From Flavobacteriaceae bacterium (GTDB lineage: Bacteria > Bacteroidota > Bacteroidia > Flavobacteriales > Flavobacteriaceae), in contig PAAD01000010.1 in the NCBI GenBank assembly GCA_002698745.1, positions 1-59,886 of the forward strand: 59,886 nucleotides of DNA, written 5' to 3'. The notes under the pieces were generated by a model, which worked only from the letters and a program-made list of their open reading frames with translations, ran no database searches and was not told where the DNA came from. Below, piece by piece: positions 22,209-32,561 of the stretch. The translations under genes and the position numbers were made by a program. The stretch's first letter is position 1; each line of letters begins with the position of its first letter.

Positions 22209-23340
22209 TCATAAAGATTGGTTTTTAAGCTGGTTATGCGACATTAAAAAAGCTTTTAAGAAACGGTCTATGTTTCCGTTAAGTATATCCTCAACAGCCA
22301 CTGTTTCCTCTTGCGTTCGGACATCTTTTATTAGTTTATAGGGGTGTAGTACATAGTTTCTGATTTGCGAACCCCATTCAATTTTCATTTTACCTGCCTC
22401 AATGTCTTCTCTTGCAGCCATACGTTTTTTTAATTCAATTTCATATAATTGGGAGCGAAGCATTTGCAAGGCACGATCGCGGTTATCGTGTTGTGACCTT
22501 GTTTCTGAACAAGATATTTGTATACCCGAAGGTTTGTGTACAAGCTGTACCTTGGTTTCAACTTTATTGACATTTTGACCACCTGCACCACTAGACCGCG
22601 CTGTCGTAATTTCAATATCAGCACTTTTGATTTCTATTTCAATGGAATCATCGACCAATGGGTAAACATAAATTGATGCAAAGCTAGTATGACGTTTTGC
22701 ATTGCTGTCAAAAGGGGAGATGCGCACCAGTCTGTGCACGCCGTTTTCCCCTTTGAGCCAGCCAAATGCATAATCACCCTCTATTTCTAGAGTGACTGTT
22801 TTAATACCAGCCACATCGCCCTCTTGGTGATTTAGCTCTCTCATTTTAAACCCTTTTCTGTCGGCCCACATTTGATACATACGCATCAGCATGGCCGCCC
22901 AATCACAACTTTCAGTTCCTCCAGCTCCCGCGGTAACTTGTATTACAGCACTTAGGTTGTCTCCTTCTTCAGATAGCATATTTTTGAATTCCAGTTCCTC
23001 AAAATGGTTGATGGTGACTTCAAAATGACGTTTGAGTTCTGCCTCATCGATTTCATTTGATTTAAAGAATTCAAGCAATACCTCAAACTCTTCAACGAGT
23101 AGGTTGGCCTTTTCAAAGTCAGTAATCCATTGCTTAGCACTTCTCAACTCACGCATGAATTGTTCCGCCTTTTTGGAGTCATTCCAAAAGTTTGGATCTA
23201 AAGTTTTTTCTTCATTATTGGCAATATCAATGTTTCGCGCATCAATGTCAAAGATACCTCCTTAGCGCACCCAGGCGCTCTATCAGACTTTTAAGCTGGT
23301 CTTGATTCAAATTTTTATACTTTAGAATATAAAAATACAT
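22209..23340 (-). CDS. prfB: Peptide chain release factor 2, with programmed +1 frameshift at codon 31 (TGA 23250-23248)
   Basis: [15 protein letters not shown] and GAGGQNVNK (GGQ) motifs; zero-frame N-terminus [30 protein letters not shown] then CTT-TGA-C, continuing +1 as [24 protein letters not shown]... Confidence 0.93.
23247..23262 (-). promoter_or_regulatory. RF2 programmed frameshift signal AGGAGG-TAT-CTT-TGA-C
   Basis: Internal Shine-Dalgarno-like AGGAGG (23262-23257), 3-nt spacer, CUU UGA C. Confidence 0.93.
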
Positions 23341-23371
23341 TATTATGGACTCAAAATTTATTTTAGCAGCG

Positions 23372-23379
23372 TATTTTTG
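23372..23379 (+). promoter_or_regulatory. Bacteroidota-type -7 element TATTTTTG upstream of S9 peptidase
   Basis: Matches TAnnTTTG 23 nt upstream of ATG. Confidence 0.4.
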
Positions 23380-23401
23380 TTTATAATTTAGTTGCACCCA
23401 C

Positions 23402-25450
23402 ATGACACATACCCCACCAGATGCTAACCCCAAGGTCAAAGAACTGTCTATTCACGGCGATACGCGTCTTGATCCATACTATTGGCTTAAAGACCGAGAG
23501 GATCCAGAAGTAATCCAATATTTAAAAGATGAGAACAGCTATACAAAGGCTGTGCTTGAATCGACAGAAAAGATGCAAACGCAGCTTTTTGAAGAAATGA
23601 AAGGGCGTATTGAGGAAGACGATAGCTCTGTGCCTTATTTCCTGAACGATTATTGGTACATCCGCAAATATGTAAAAGGTAAGGATTACCCTATATTTAC
23701 CCGCAAACACAAAACATTAGATGCTACGGAAGAAATACTCCTCGATGTAAATAAATTGGCTAAAGGCTTATCTTATTGTCAGGTTTCAGGACTCAGTGTA
23801 AGCCCTGACAACACTAAATTATCTTACGGCATTGACACCTTGTCTAGGCGGATTTTCACCATAAAGATTAAAGATTTGACTAGCGGTAAAATGCTTAAAG
23901 ACAAAATTCATGGGGTGAGTTCATTTGCAGCTTGGGCAGCAGATAGCGAAAGTTTCTTTTACACCTCAAAAGATGAAGAAACCCTTCGCACTGATAAGAT
24001 TTTTCGTCACGAAATTGGCAGTACCCAAGCTGATGATATCATGGTCTTTGAAGAAAAAGACGAAACTTTTTACACTTTTGTTTATCCTTCAAAATCTCGT
24101 GAATATATCATGATTGGTTCCACAAGTACCATGACTTCAGAATACCAGTTTTTACCCAGTAATAAGCCTAAAGACAAGTTTAAATTCATACAAAAACGAC
24201 AACGTGGTCTAGAATATGATGTTGCTCACTTTGAAGATATGTTCTACATATCTACAAATGCGGGCAATAGCACCAATTTCAAATTAGTAAAAGCACCAGT
24301 TACATCGCCAAGTAAAAATTATTGGATTGATGTGCTTCCGCACCGTAATAATGTACTATTGGAAGGCGTTGAGCTTTTCCGTGACTTTATGGTGGTTTCT
24401 GAGCGCATCAATGGTTTGCTTCAGCTACGAATAGTAAAATGGGATGCTAGCGAGGATTATTATATAGATTTTGAAAGTGAGACCTATTCCGCTTCTTTGG
24501 GAACGAATGTCGACTTTGATGCCCAAACCTTTAGGTATATTTTCACCTCCCTTACAACCCCTTCCAGCGTCATTGATTATGATACTATTACCAAAACCAA
24601 AGAAGTTAAGAAAGAGCAAGAAATACTGGGTGGTTCTTTTGATAAATCTAATTATATCGCTGAACGTCTATGGGCCACGGCTAATGACGGAACACAAATT
24701 CCGATCTCATTTGTGCGACACATTGATACCGCATTGAGCCCAAAAACTCCCTTACTCCAATACGGATACGGTTCGTATGGTAACACCATTGACCCTTATT
24801 TTTCTTCAGTGCGATTGAGTTTGTTGGATAGGGGATTTGTTTTTGCTATTGCCCACGTCAGGGGAGGAGAGTACTTGGGGAGAACTTGGTACGAAAACGG
24901 ACGTCAGCTTGCTAAAAAGAATACATTTACAGATTTTATAGCTTGTTCAAAATTTTTAATTGATGAGTCATACACCTCATCAAAACATCTTTATGCTATG
25001 GGTGGTTCTGCTGGTGGATTATTAATGGGGGCTATCATGAATATGGCGCCAGAACTTTATAAAGGAATTGTAGCCGCTGTTCCTTTTGTTGATGTACTAA
25101 CGACAATGTTAGATGAATCTATTCCACTCACAACTGGTGAATATGACGAATGGGGTAATCCAAACGATGAAATTTATTACCATTATATTAAATCTTATTC
25201 ACCATATGACAATGTAAAGCCTACGTCATATCCCAATACATTGATAACAACTGGTCTGTACGATTCACAGGTACAATATTGGGAGCCTGCGAAATGGGTA
25301 GCTAAACTTCGTGACGTAAAACAAGGGGATAATCTGATTCTTTTGCATACCAACATGGATGCTGGTCATGGTGGTGCTTCTGGTCGATTTGAAGCATTAA
25401 AGGAAATTGCAATGGAATATGCTTTTATTCTGTATCTAGAAAGGAATTAG
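23402..25450 (+). CDS. S9-family prolyl oligopeptidase / oligopeptidase B
   Basis: DPYYWLKDREDPEVIQYLKDEN; GGSAGGLLMGA nucleophile motif; NMDAGHGGASGRF. Confidence 0.94.
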   Translation: MTHTPPDANPKVKELSIHGDTRLDPYYWLKDREDPEVIQYLKDENSYTKAVLESTEKMQTQLFEEMKGRIEEDDSSVPYFLNDYWYIRKYVKGKDYPIFTRKHKTLDATEEILLDVNKLAKGLSYCQVSGLSVSPDNTKLSYGIDTLSRRIFTIKIKDLTSGKMLKDKIHGVSSFAAWAADSESFFYTSKDEETLRTDKIFRHEIGSTQADDIMVFEEKDETFYTFVYPSKSREYIMIGSTSTMTSEYQFLPSNKPKDKFKFIQKRQRGLEYDVAHFEDMFYISTNAGNSTNFKLVKAPVTSPSKNYWIDVLPHRNNVLLEGVELFRDFMVVSERINGLLQLRIVKWDASEDYYIDFESETYSASLGTNVDFDAQTFRYIFTSLTTPSSVIDYDTITKTKEVKKEQEILGGSFDKSNYIAERLWATANDGTQIPISFVRHIDTALSPKTPLLQYGYGSYGNTIDPYFSSVRLSLLDRGFVFAIAHVRGGEYLGRTWYENGRQLAKKNTFTDFIACSKFLIDESYTSSKHLYAMGGSAGGLLMGAIMNMAPELYKGIVAAVPFVDVLTTMLDESIPLTTGEYDEWGNPNDEIYYHYIKSYSPYDNVKPTSYPNTLITTGLYDSQVQYWEPAKWVAKLRDVKQGDNLILLHTNMDAGHGGASGRFEALKEIAMEYAFILYLERN

Positions 25451-25519
25451 AGAAAAGGATATTAAGTTGATTTTTATTAAATTTGTTCACCAATATTTTT
25501 GCACTTACAGTGCTGCGAT

Positions 25520-26566
25520 ATGACAACCAATAAAATAATTGCACATAATAGCGCTTTAGAGCTGATTGGAAATACACCACTTGTTCGGTTGAATCAAATC
25601 GCCAAAGATTTAAAAGGTGACTTTTATGCCAAAGTCGAAGCCTTTAATCCCGGTCATTCCAATAAAGATAGAATTGCCCTTCATATTATAGAACAGGCTG
25701 AGGAAAAAGGCATTTTAAAGCCCGGCAATACTATTATCGAAACTACATCTGGAAATACAGGATACAGTTTGGCAATGGTTAGCATCATTAAGGGTTATGA
25801 TTGCATATTGGCAGTGACTTCTAAATCCTCTCCAGACAAAATAGATATGTTAAGGTCCATGGGCGCCAAGGTATACGTTTGTCCAGGACATGTAAGTGCC
25901 GACGACCCACGTTCTTACTACCAAGTGGCCAAACGATTGAGTGATGAAATTGAGGGGTCTATTTATATAAACCAATATTTTAATGAACTCAATACTGAAG
26001 CACACTACCTAACTACTGGTCCAGAAATATGGAATCAAACAGGTGGCAAGATTACTCACTTAATTGCCAGCAGTGGTACGGGTGGTACTATTTCTGGAAT
26101 TGGACGTTATTTAAAAGAACAAAACAAGGATGTTCAAATCATAGGCGTAGATGCATATGGTTCGGTTTTAAAGAAATTTCACGAGACACAAGAATTCGAT
26201 TCAAACGAAATCTATCCCTATCGCATAGAAGGTCTTGGCAAAAATCTGATTCCTTCTGCTACAGATTTTGACGTTATTGATTTTTTCGAAAAAGTAACAG
26301 ACGAGGAAAGTGCCCATGCAGCACGTGATATAGCTAAAAAAGAAGGTTTATTTGTGGGATATACATCCGGGGCAGCCCTTCAAGCTGCTCGTCAGTTGGA
26401 TAAAGCTGGCACATTTTTTAATGAAAATAGTGTTATAGTTGTAATTTTTTGTGATCATGGCTCTCGTTATATGAGTAAAATTTATAGCGATAAATGGATG
26501 CGAGAACAAGGTTTTTTCGATGCCAAAAATATCGAAAAGGAAAAACCAATAGAGTTTATACGTTAA
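25520..26566 (+). CDS. PLP-dependent cysteine synthase family protein (ORF extends to 25499)
   Basis: [49 protein letters not shown]. Confidence 0.92.
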   Translation: MTTNKIIAHNSALELIGNTPLVRLNQIAKDLKGDFYAKVEAFNPGHSNKDRIALHIIEQAEEKGILKPGNTIIETTSGNTGYSLAMVSIIKGYDCILAVTSKSSPDKIDMLRSMGAKVYVCPGHVSADDPRSYYQVAKRLSDEIEGSIYINQYFNELNTEAHYLTTGPEIWNQTGGKITHLIASSGTGGTISGIGRYLKEQNKDVQIIGVDAYGSVLKKFHETQEFDSNEIYPYRIEGLGKNLIPSATDFDVIDFFEKVTDEESAHAARDIAKKEGLFVGYTSGAALQAARQLDKAGTFFNENSVIVVIFCDHGSRYMSKIYSDKWMREQGFFDAKNIEKEKPIEFIR

Positions 26567-26626
26567 ATCCATAATAGCTCATATCAGCTTTATAACTATA
26601 TTTGTAACAACTTTAAAACCAATACA

Positions 26627-27889
26627 TTGACTAACGACTTATTCGCAAAAATCCGCAATAACAAAGGTCCACTTGGAAAGTGGGCATCTGTTGCCGAAGG
26701 TTATTTCGCATTTCCTAAACTTGAAGGGCAAATAGGTAACCGCATGTATTTTCAAGGGAAAGAAGTAATCACGTGGAGTGTTAATGATTATCTAGGTCTT
26801 GCCAATCATCCACAAGTTCGTGAGATTGATGCTAAAGCCGCTACCGAACACGGCTCTGCTTATCCAATGGGTGCGCGACTTATGTCAGGTCACACCTCAT
26901 TTCACGAGCAGTTACAAGATGAGTTGGCTGAATTTGTTGGTAAGGAAGCAGCTTATGTGCTAAACTTTGGTTACCAGGGTATACTTTCTACCATTGATAC
27001 GTTGGTTTCTAAAAACGATGTTATTGTTTATGATGTTGATTCCCATGCATGTATTGTTGATGGTGTTCGCTTACACTTAGGCAAACGCTTTACATTTCGT
27101 CACAACGACATTGAGAGTCTTGAAAAAAACTTACAACGTGCCACACGTGTAGTAAGTGAAACTGGCGGTGGTATTTTGGTTATTTCTGAAGGTGTATTTG
27201 GTATGCGTGGTGAACAAGGACGTTTACGCGAAATCGCTGCCCTTAAAGAAAAATATGGGTTCCGCTTTTTGGTTGATGATGCGCACGGCTTCGGAACGCT
27301 TGGTGCTACTGGCGCTGGCGCAGGCGAGGAGCAAGGAGTTATGGACGATATTGATGTTTACTTTGCCACATTTGCCAAGTCTATGGCAAGCACAGGAGCT
27401 TTTATAGCTGGTGACAAGGAAATTATGGACTTTATGAAATACAATATGCGTTCACAAGTATTTGCGAAGTCGTTGCAAATGGTATTAGTTAAAGGTGCAT
27501 TAAAAAGATTGGCTATGTTGCGTACCATGCCAGAGTTAAAAGCCAAGCTTTGGGAAAACGTGAACGCGCTTCAATCAGGTTTGAAAGAACGTGGATTTGA
27601 TATTGGTACCACGCAAAGTTGTGTTACGCCAGTCTATTTAAAAGGCAGTGTTTTAGAAGCGATGGTGTTGGTAAGAGACCTTCGTGAAAACTACGGCATA
27701 TTTTGTTCTATAGTGGTTTACCCTGTGATTCCTAAAGGATTGATTTTATTACGACTTATACCAACTTCTTCACATACACTTGAAGACGTAAGTGAAACAT
27801 TAGAAGCCTTTTCTTCGATTCGTGAAAAGCTAATTTCGGGTGTATATAAACGCTTGTCGGAAAACCTAGCAGCTGCAGTAGATATTTAG
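26627..27889 (+). CDS. Aminotransferase class I/II PLP enzyme, alpha-oxoamine synthase family (serine palmitoyltransferase/KBL-like), TTG start
   Basis: NDYLGLANHP; FLVDDAHGFGTLG; TFAKSMASTGAF; first codon TTG at 26627; TATATTTG at 26597-26604. Confidence 0.88.
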   Translation: MTNDLFAKIRNNKGPLGKWASVAEGYFAFPKLEGQIGNRMYFQGKEVITWSVNDYLGLANHPQVREIDAKAATEHGSAYPMGARLMSGHTSFHEQLQDELAEFVGKEAAYVLNFGYQGILSTIDTLVSKNDVIVYDVDSHACIVDGVRLHLGKRFTFRHNDIESLEKNLQRATRVVSETGGGILVISEGVFGMRGEQGRLREIAALKEKYGFRFLVDDAHGFGTLGATGAGAGEEQGVMDDIDVYFATFAKSMASTGAFIAGDKEIMDFMKYNMRSQVFAKSLQMVLVKGALKRLAMLRTMPELKAKLWENVNALQSGLKERGFDIGTTQSCVTPVYLKGSVLEAMVLVRDLRENYGIFCSIVVYPVIPKGLILLRLIPTSSHTLEDVSETLEAFSSIREKLISGVYKRLSENLAAAVDI

Positions 27890-28869
27890 TCTTCGGCATA
27901 CATGGCTACTACAGGACTGCCATCTAAAGAAATATAACCTCTGAACATTCCAGGTGTATTAAAAGGCATGACTACATGACCTTGACTATCAAGTCCAATA
28001 ACACCTCCTGCACCCCCTTTTTCTTTCAGCTCAGAAATAACTTCTCTTGCTGCTTTTTCTATAGAGTGGGATGCATATTTTATTCGAGCGGCTATGTCGT
28101 GTGCCACCACATTTCGAATAAAAAATTCTCCATGTCCAGTAGCTGAAATACCACAAACACCGTTTTCTGCATAGGTACCTGCCCCAATAACGGGTACGTC
28201 ACCAATACGGCCATAGCGCTTATTAGTCATACCGCCTGTTGATGTACCAGCAGCTAAATTTCCATTTTTATCTATTGCTACAGCTCCTACTGTACCTAAT
28301 TTTTCTTGAGTCGGCATAGTTGTCGAAACCTTAACCTCTTTGAGCCTGTCGTAGTTTTTTTGTGTAAAAAAGTAAGAAGGGTCAACTTCTTCAAGACCTT
28401 GCTCTATTGCAAACTCCTCTGCACCAAGGCCACTCAAAAACACATGAACGGAATGGTCTAGCACTGCACGTGCAACTTGAATGGGATTCTTAATTGTAGT
28501 AATCCCGCTAGCTGCACCTGCGCTGCCAGAGGCTCCATCCATGATGGCGCTATCCATTTCATTGGTTTCATTATACGTAAATACCGAGCCTTTTCCTGCA
28601 TTGAATAATGGAGAGTCTTCAAGATGCTCAATAGTAAGTTGTACTGCATCAAGGCTGCTCCCTCCTTGTTTAATAACTGCCCTTCCTTTTATTAATGCTT
28701 CACCAAGCGTTTCAGTATACTTCTTTTCCATACTATCAGAGACACTTTCCTTTGAAATCCATCCTGCTCCACCGTGTATAACAAGCACAGCTTTAGTTGT
28801 TTCATGGGTTGGGTTAAAGCAACTCAAGGTAATTAGAAATAAAAAAAGGGATAAAGGACGTACTATCAT
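27886..28869 (-). CDS. Isoaspartyl peptidase / L-asparaginase (Ntn-hydrolase), predicted exported lipoprotein
   Basis: VIHGGAGWI; GTVGAVAIDKNGNLAAGTSTGGMTNKRYGRIGD autocleavage Thr motif; LITLSC lipobox-like. Confidence 0.93.
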   Translation of the reverse strand: MIVRPLSLFLFLITLSCFNPTHETTKAVLVIHGGAGWISKESVSDSMEKKYTETLGEALIKGRAVIKQGGSSLDAVQLTIEHLEDSPLFNAGKGSVFTYNETNEMDSAIMDGASGSAGAASGITTIKNPIQVARAVLDHSVHVFLSGLGAEEFAIEQGLEEVDPSYFFTQKNYDRLKEVKVSTTMPTQEKLGTVGAVAIDKNGNLAAGTSTGGMTNKRYGRIGDVPVIGAGTYAENGVCGISATGHGEFFIRNVVAHDIAARIKYASHSIEKAAREVISELKEKGGAGGVIGLDSQGHVVMPFNTPGMFRGYISLDGSPVVAMYAED

Positions 28870-29131
28870 AACGATTAATTTTTACTAAAGTAAAAAAAAT
28901 CAACCTAGCAATGTAATTGTTAAAAATAGTATGTTAAATTAAAAATAGGAATACAATTTTCAGGAATATATCTGCCAATGCAGACTCAAGGATGATGCTT
29001 AAGATTATGAGTTGTATATAACTTCTGGAAAATAACGGAAAGATAGTTTAGAACAATTATAAGACTGAGGTAAATAAAATTACATATTTTTCATAAAAAT
29101 CAAGAAAGGCTTAAAAACCATCTATTTTTTC

Positions 29132-29139
29132 TATTTTTG
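29132..29139 (+). promoter_or_regulatory. Bacteroidota-type -7 element TATTTTTG upstream of pyrR
   Basis: Matches TAnnTTTG; only 14 nt before the pyrR ATG. Confidence 0.45.
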
Positions 29140-29153
29140 TAAAAATATTTTGG

Positions 29154-29693
29154 ATGAGCCAAAAGCAACTACTTAGTGCCGAAGATCTGCGCATCATCCT
29201 TTTTCGTTTAGCTTGCCAACTTAAAGAGACACACGGAAATTTCTCCAAAACAGTTCTAGTTGGATTACAGCCCCGCGGTGTTCGATTGGCTGAAAGACTA
29301 TTGCATATTTTACAACATTATTATAAGGTCACTGATGTAAAGCTCAGTCAGCTTGATATTACTTTTTTTAGAGATGACTTTAGACGAAATGATAAGTTAT
29401 TAAATGCTAATGTCAATGACATGGAATTTGGTGTTGAGAACAAGCGCATTGTTCTAATAGATGATGTATTGTACACAGGTCGAAGTATTCGTGCCGCACT
29501 GACAGCCATTGACTCATACGGACGTCCAGAAGAAGTGCAACTTTTAACTCTAGTTGATCGTAGATTTTCAAGACACCTTCCCATACAACCTGATTTCTGT
29601 GGCCGACAAGTTGATGCAATTCAAAATGAGCGTGTTGTGGTTTGTTGGGAAGAAGAAGATAATGAGGACGCAGTGTATCTGGTAAACAAATGA
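29154..29693 (+). CDS. pyrR: Bifunctional pyr regulatory protein / uracil phosphoribosyltransferase PyrR
   Basis: VGLQPRGVRLAERL; VLIDDVLYTGRSIRAALTAI PRPP loop; LVDRRFSRHLPIQPDFCG. Confidence 0.95.
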   Translation: MSQKQLLSAEDLRIILFRLACQLKETHGNFSKTVLVGLQPRGVRLAERLLHILQHYYKVTDVKLSQLDITFFRDDFRRNDKLLNANVNDMEFGVENKRIVLIDDVLYTGRSIRAALTAIDSYGRPEEVQLLTLVDRRFSRHLPIQPDFCGRQVDAIQNERVVVCWEEEDNEDAVYLVNK

Positions 29694-29694
29694 T

Positions 29695-30618
29695 ATGAGT
29701 GAATTAAGTGTAAAACATTTATTGGGCATCAAATATCTCACAGAAGCAGATATACAACTTATTTTTGATACAGCTACACAATTTAAAGAAGTGATCAACC
29801 GTCCAATTAAGAAAGTTCCTTCATTACGCGACATTACCATAGCCAATCTTTTCTTTGAAAATAGTACACGAACAAAGTTGTCTTTTGAGTTGGCACAGAA
29901 AAGATTATCTGCAGATGTGATAAACTTTGCTTCTTCGTTATCCTCCCTAAAGAAAGGGGAGACCTTAATAGATACCGTAAATAATATTTTGTCCATGAAA
30001 GTTGACATTGTGGTCGTGCGTCATTCCAGTCCAGGTACTGCCAGCTTTCTAGCAAAACATGTTGATGCTACCATCATTAATGCTGGCGATGGTGCACATG
30101 AGCACCCCACACAAGCATTACTCGATACGTTTTCCATAAATGAACGCCTTGGTAGTGTAGCAGGAAAAAAAGTAGTTATTATAGGCGATATCCTTCATTC
30201 AAGAGTTGCTCTGTCCAATATTTTTGCCTTACAAAAATTAGGTGCTGAAGTTTGTGTATGCGGCCCAAAAACATTGATACCAAAGCATATCACTAGCTTG
30301 GGTGTTAAGGTGGAAACGGATGTGAATAAAGCCTTAAAATGGTGTGATGTGGCTAATGTTTTAAGAGTGCAATTTGAACGTATGTCTGCAAGCTATTTTC
30401 CTTCTAATAGAGAGTATTCTACTTTTTATGGCATTACCAAACCCATGCTGGATGCTTTAGAAAAAGAAATTATTATTATGCATCCAGGGCCAATCAACAG
30501 AGGAGTAGAATTATCAAGTGAAGTAGTTGATTCAAATCAGGCAATTATTTTAGATCAGGTTGAAAATGGTGTTGCAATTCGAATGGCTATTTTGTATTTA
30601 CTTGCCTCAAAGAATTAA
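29695..30618 (+). CDS. pyrB: Aspartate carbamoyltransferase catalytic subunit
   Basis: FFENSTRTKLSFELA; VVRHSSPG; NAGDGAHEHPTQALLD; MHPGPINRGVE. Confidence 0.98.
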   Translation: MSELSVKHLLGIKYLTEADIQLIFDTATQFKEVINRPIKKVPSLRDITIANLFFENSTRTKLSFELAQKRLSADVINFASSLSSLKKGETLIDTVNNILSMKVDIVVVRHSSPGTASFLAKHVDATIINAGDGAHEHPTQALLDTFSINERLGSVAGKKVVIIGDILHSRVALSNIFALQKLGAEVCVCGPKTLIPKHITSLGVKVETDVNKALKWCDVANVLRVQFERMSASYFPSNREYSTFYGITKPMLDALEKEIIIMHPGPINRGVELSSEVVDSNQAIILDQVENGVAIRMAILYLLASKN

Positions 30619-30620
30619 TC

Positions 30621-30962
30621 ATGAAAATTAGTCAACACCATAATACTACTGTTTTTTCATGGGACGACACGGACCCAACAGGTATTGATTTTATAAAACT
30701 TATTCAGGCACAATTCAAAAAAATGCATCATGATAACATTGTAATTGATTTATCTGCGATCAAATCATTGAAGCTAAAACACGTTTTAGAATTTTCTGAA
30801 CTCAATACGTATAACAAAGAACAGGTGTTAAAATCATTTGTTGTAGTTATTGGGACGATGTCTGTGAGTCAACTTCCCGGGGATATCGCTACTGCACCAA
30901 CACTGCAAGAGGCTCTTGATATTGTTGAAATGGAGGAGATTGAACGAGATTTAGGATATTGA
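30621..30962 (+). CDS. Small STAS-like hypothetical protein
   Basis: 113 aa with alternating beta/alpha pattern (DNIVIDLSAIKSLKLKHVLEF), tightly packed between pyrB and rnz. Confidence 0.65.
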   Translation: MKISQHHNTTVFSWDDTDPTGIDFIKLIQAQFKKMHHDNIVIDLSAIKSLKLKHVLEFSELNTYNKEQVLKSFVVVIGTMSVSQLPGDIATAPTLQEALDIVEMEEIERDLGY

Positions 30963-31864
30963 TGAAGCTAACTATATTGGGCTGCCATTCGGCTACCCCC
31001 CACCAGAACAAAAATCCCACTGCCCAATTGTTAGAAATTAATGGGCATCGCTTTCTTATTGACTGCGGCGAAGGAACCCAAGTGCAATTGCGTAAAGCAA
31101 AGGTTTCTTTTGTCCATATTAGGCATATCTTTATTTCTCACTTACATGGAGATCATTTTTATGGTCTTCCAGGACTGGTATCCTCTTTTCGTTTATTGGG
31201 TCGCGAAGCACCACTTCATATTTATGGCCCGAAGGGCATTAAGGAAGCCCTGCTTTTGCTGCTGAAATTATCCAAATCAAATATGAATTACCCCCTTCAT
31301 TTTCACGAATTATCCTCTGAACAATCTGAATGTATTTTTGAAGACGACAATGTTTTGGTACGCACGATCCCATTAAAGCATCGAGTTTATACTAACGGTT
31401 TTTTGTTTGAGGAAAAAACAGGGTTCAGAAGAATTAACATAGATGCTGTCCAAGCAGCAGGTATTGATAAAAGTTACTATCGCTTGCTGCAGCAAGGAAA
31501 AGATGTGGAAAGCAACGATGGCACTTTGGTCGAAAATAAAAAAGTCACGTTTGCTCCTTATCCTGTTATGAAGTATGCATATTGCAGTGACACGGCTTAC
31601 CACCCTGCTATAATTGACATCATTCACAAAGCAGATTGGTTGTACCATGAGGCCACTTTTTTAAATCAACATGCTGCACTCGCTGAGCAAACCAAGCATA
31701 GCACTGCCCAACAGGCAGCTGAGATTGCCAAAAAAGCCGAAGTAGGCCGCCTAATTTTAGGTCATTACTCCTCAAGATATAAAGACTTAAAACTGTTTGT
31801 TGATGAGGCAAAAGTTGTATTTCCAAATGTGATTTTAGCGGCAGATGGTGCTCTGATTTCCTAA
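30962..31864 (+). CDS. rnz: Ribonuclease Z
   Basis: MKLTILGCHSATP; FISHLHGDHFYGLPGLVSSF; YCSDTAYHP; LILGHYSSRY. Confidence 0.97.
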   Translation: MKLTILGCHSATPHQNKNPTAQLLEINGHRFLIDCGEGTQVQLRKAKVSFVHIRHIFISHLHGDHFYGLPGLVSSFRLLGREAPLHIYGPKGIKEALLLLLKLSKSNMNYPLHFHELSSEQSECIFEDDNVLVRTIPLKHRVYTNGFLFEEKTGFRRINIDAVQAAGIDKSYYRLLQQGKDVESNDGTLVENKKVTFAPYPVMKYAYCSDTAYHPAIIDIIHKADWLYHEATFLNQHAALAEQTKHSTAQQAAEIAKKAEVGRLILGHYSSRYKDLKLFVDEAKVVFPNVILAADGALIS

Positions 31865-31866
31865 CG

Positions 31867-31874
31867 TATTTTTG
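31867..31874 (+). promoter_or_regulatory. Bacteroidota-type -7 element TATTTTTG between rnz and pdxH
   Basis: Matches TAnnTTTG, immediately after the rnz stop codon. Confidence 0.4.
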
Positions 31875-31886
31875 TATATTTATAAA

Positions 31887-32531
31887 ATGGAAAGAGACTT
31901 TGGGCATCTTCGTAAAAACTATGAGGCAAACGTACTTGACGAAGCACAACTTCCCAATTCGCCTACTGTTCTGTTCAACCAATGGTTTGATGAGGCAACA
32001 CAAGCTGGAGGCGTTGCGGAAGTAAACGCCATGACCCTAAGCTCTATTGATGACACCGGAAAAATCAAGGCTCGTATTGTGTTATTGAAAGAGTTAACTG
32101 CGGAAGGTTTTGTTTTTTATACAAATTACAATAGTGATAAATGTAGTGCGCTCTTTGTCAACCCCAAAGTAAGCTTATCTTTTTTTTGGCCAAACCTAGA
32201 AAGACAAGTCATTATTTCAGGAACAGCTTCGAAAGTAGCACCTGATGTGTCAGACGCTTATTTTGCTTCAAGACCAAAAGGCAGTCAAATTGGGGCTCAT
32301 GTATCCCCACAAAGTGATATCATCGCTTCAAGGGAGGTTTTAGAAGCACGTCAAGCAGCATTGGAGAAATATTTTGCAGGTAAGGATATTCCACGTCCTT
32401 CACACTGGGGCGGTATTGTAGTTGCTCCTTTTGAAATGGAGTTTTGGCAGGGTAGGCCAAATAGATTACACGACCGTCTTGTTTACTTAAAGCAAGATGA
32501 TACTTGGTCGAAACAGCGTAAAGCTCCCTAG
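31887..32531 (+). CDS. pdxH: Pyridoxamine 5'-phosphate oxidase (ORF extends to 31872)
   Basis: ARIVLLKELTAEGFVFYTNYNSDK; RPKGSQIGAHVSPQS; EFWQGRPNRLHDR. Confidence 0.97.
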   Translation: MERDFGHLRKNYEANVLDEAQLPNSPTVLFNQWFDEATQAGGVAEVNAMTLSSIDDTGKIKARIVLLKELTAEGFVFYTNYNSDKCSALFVNPKVSLSFFWPNLERQVIISGTASKVAPDVSDAYFASRPKGSQIGAHVSPQSDIIASREVLEARQAALEKYFAGKDIPRPSHWGGIVVAPFEMEFWQGRPNRLHDRLVYLKQDDTWSKQRKAP

Positions 32532-32561
32532 CTAATATTAACGCCCCACAACTATTTAAAG

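Noticed and set aside
23248-23439. 63-aa ORF as an independent protein
   Set aside because: Its C-terminal 30 codons are the zero-frame N-terminus of RF2; the upstream part is out of context.
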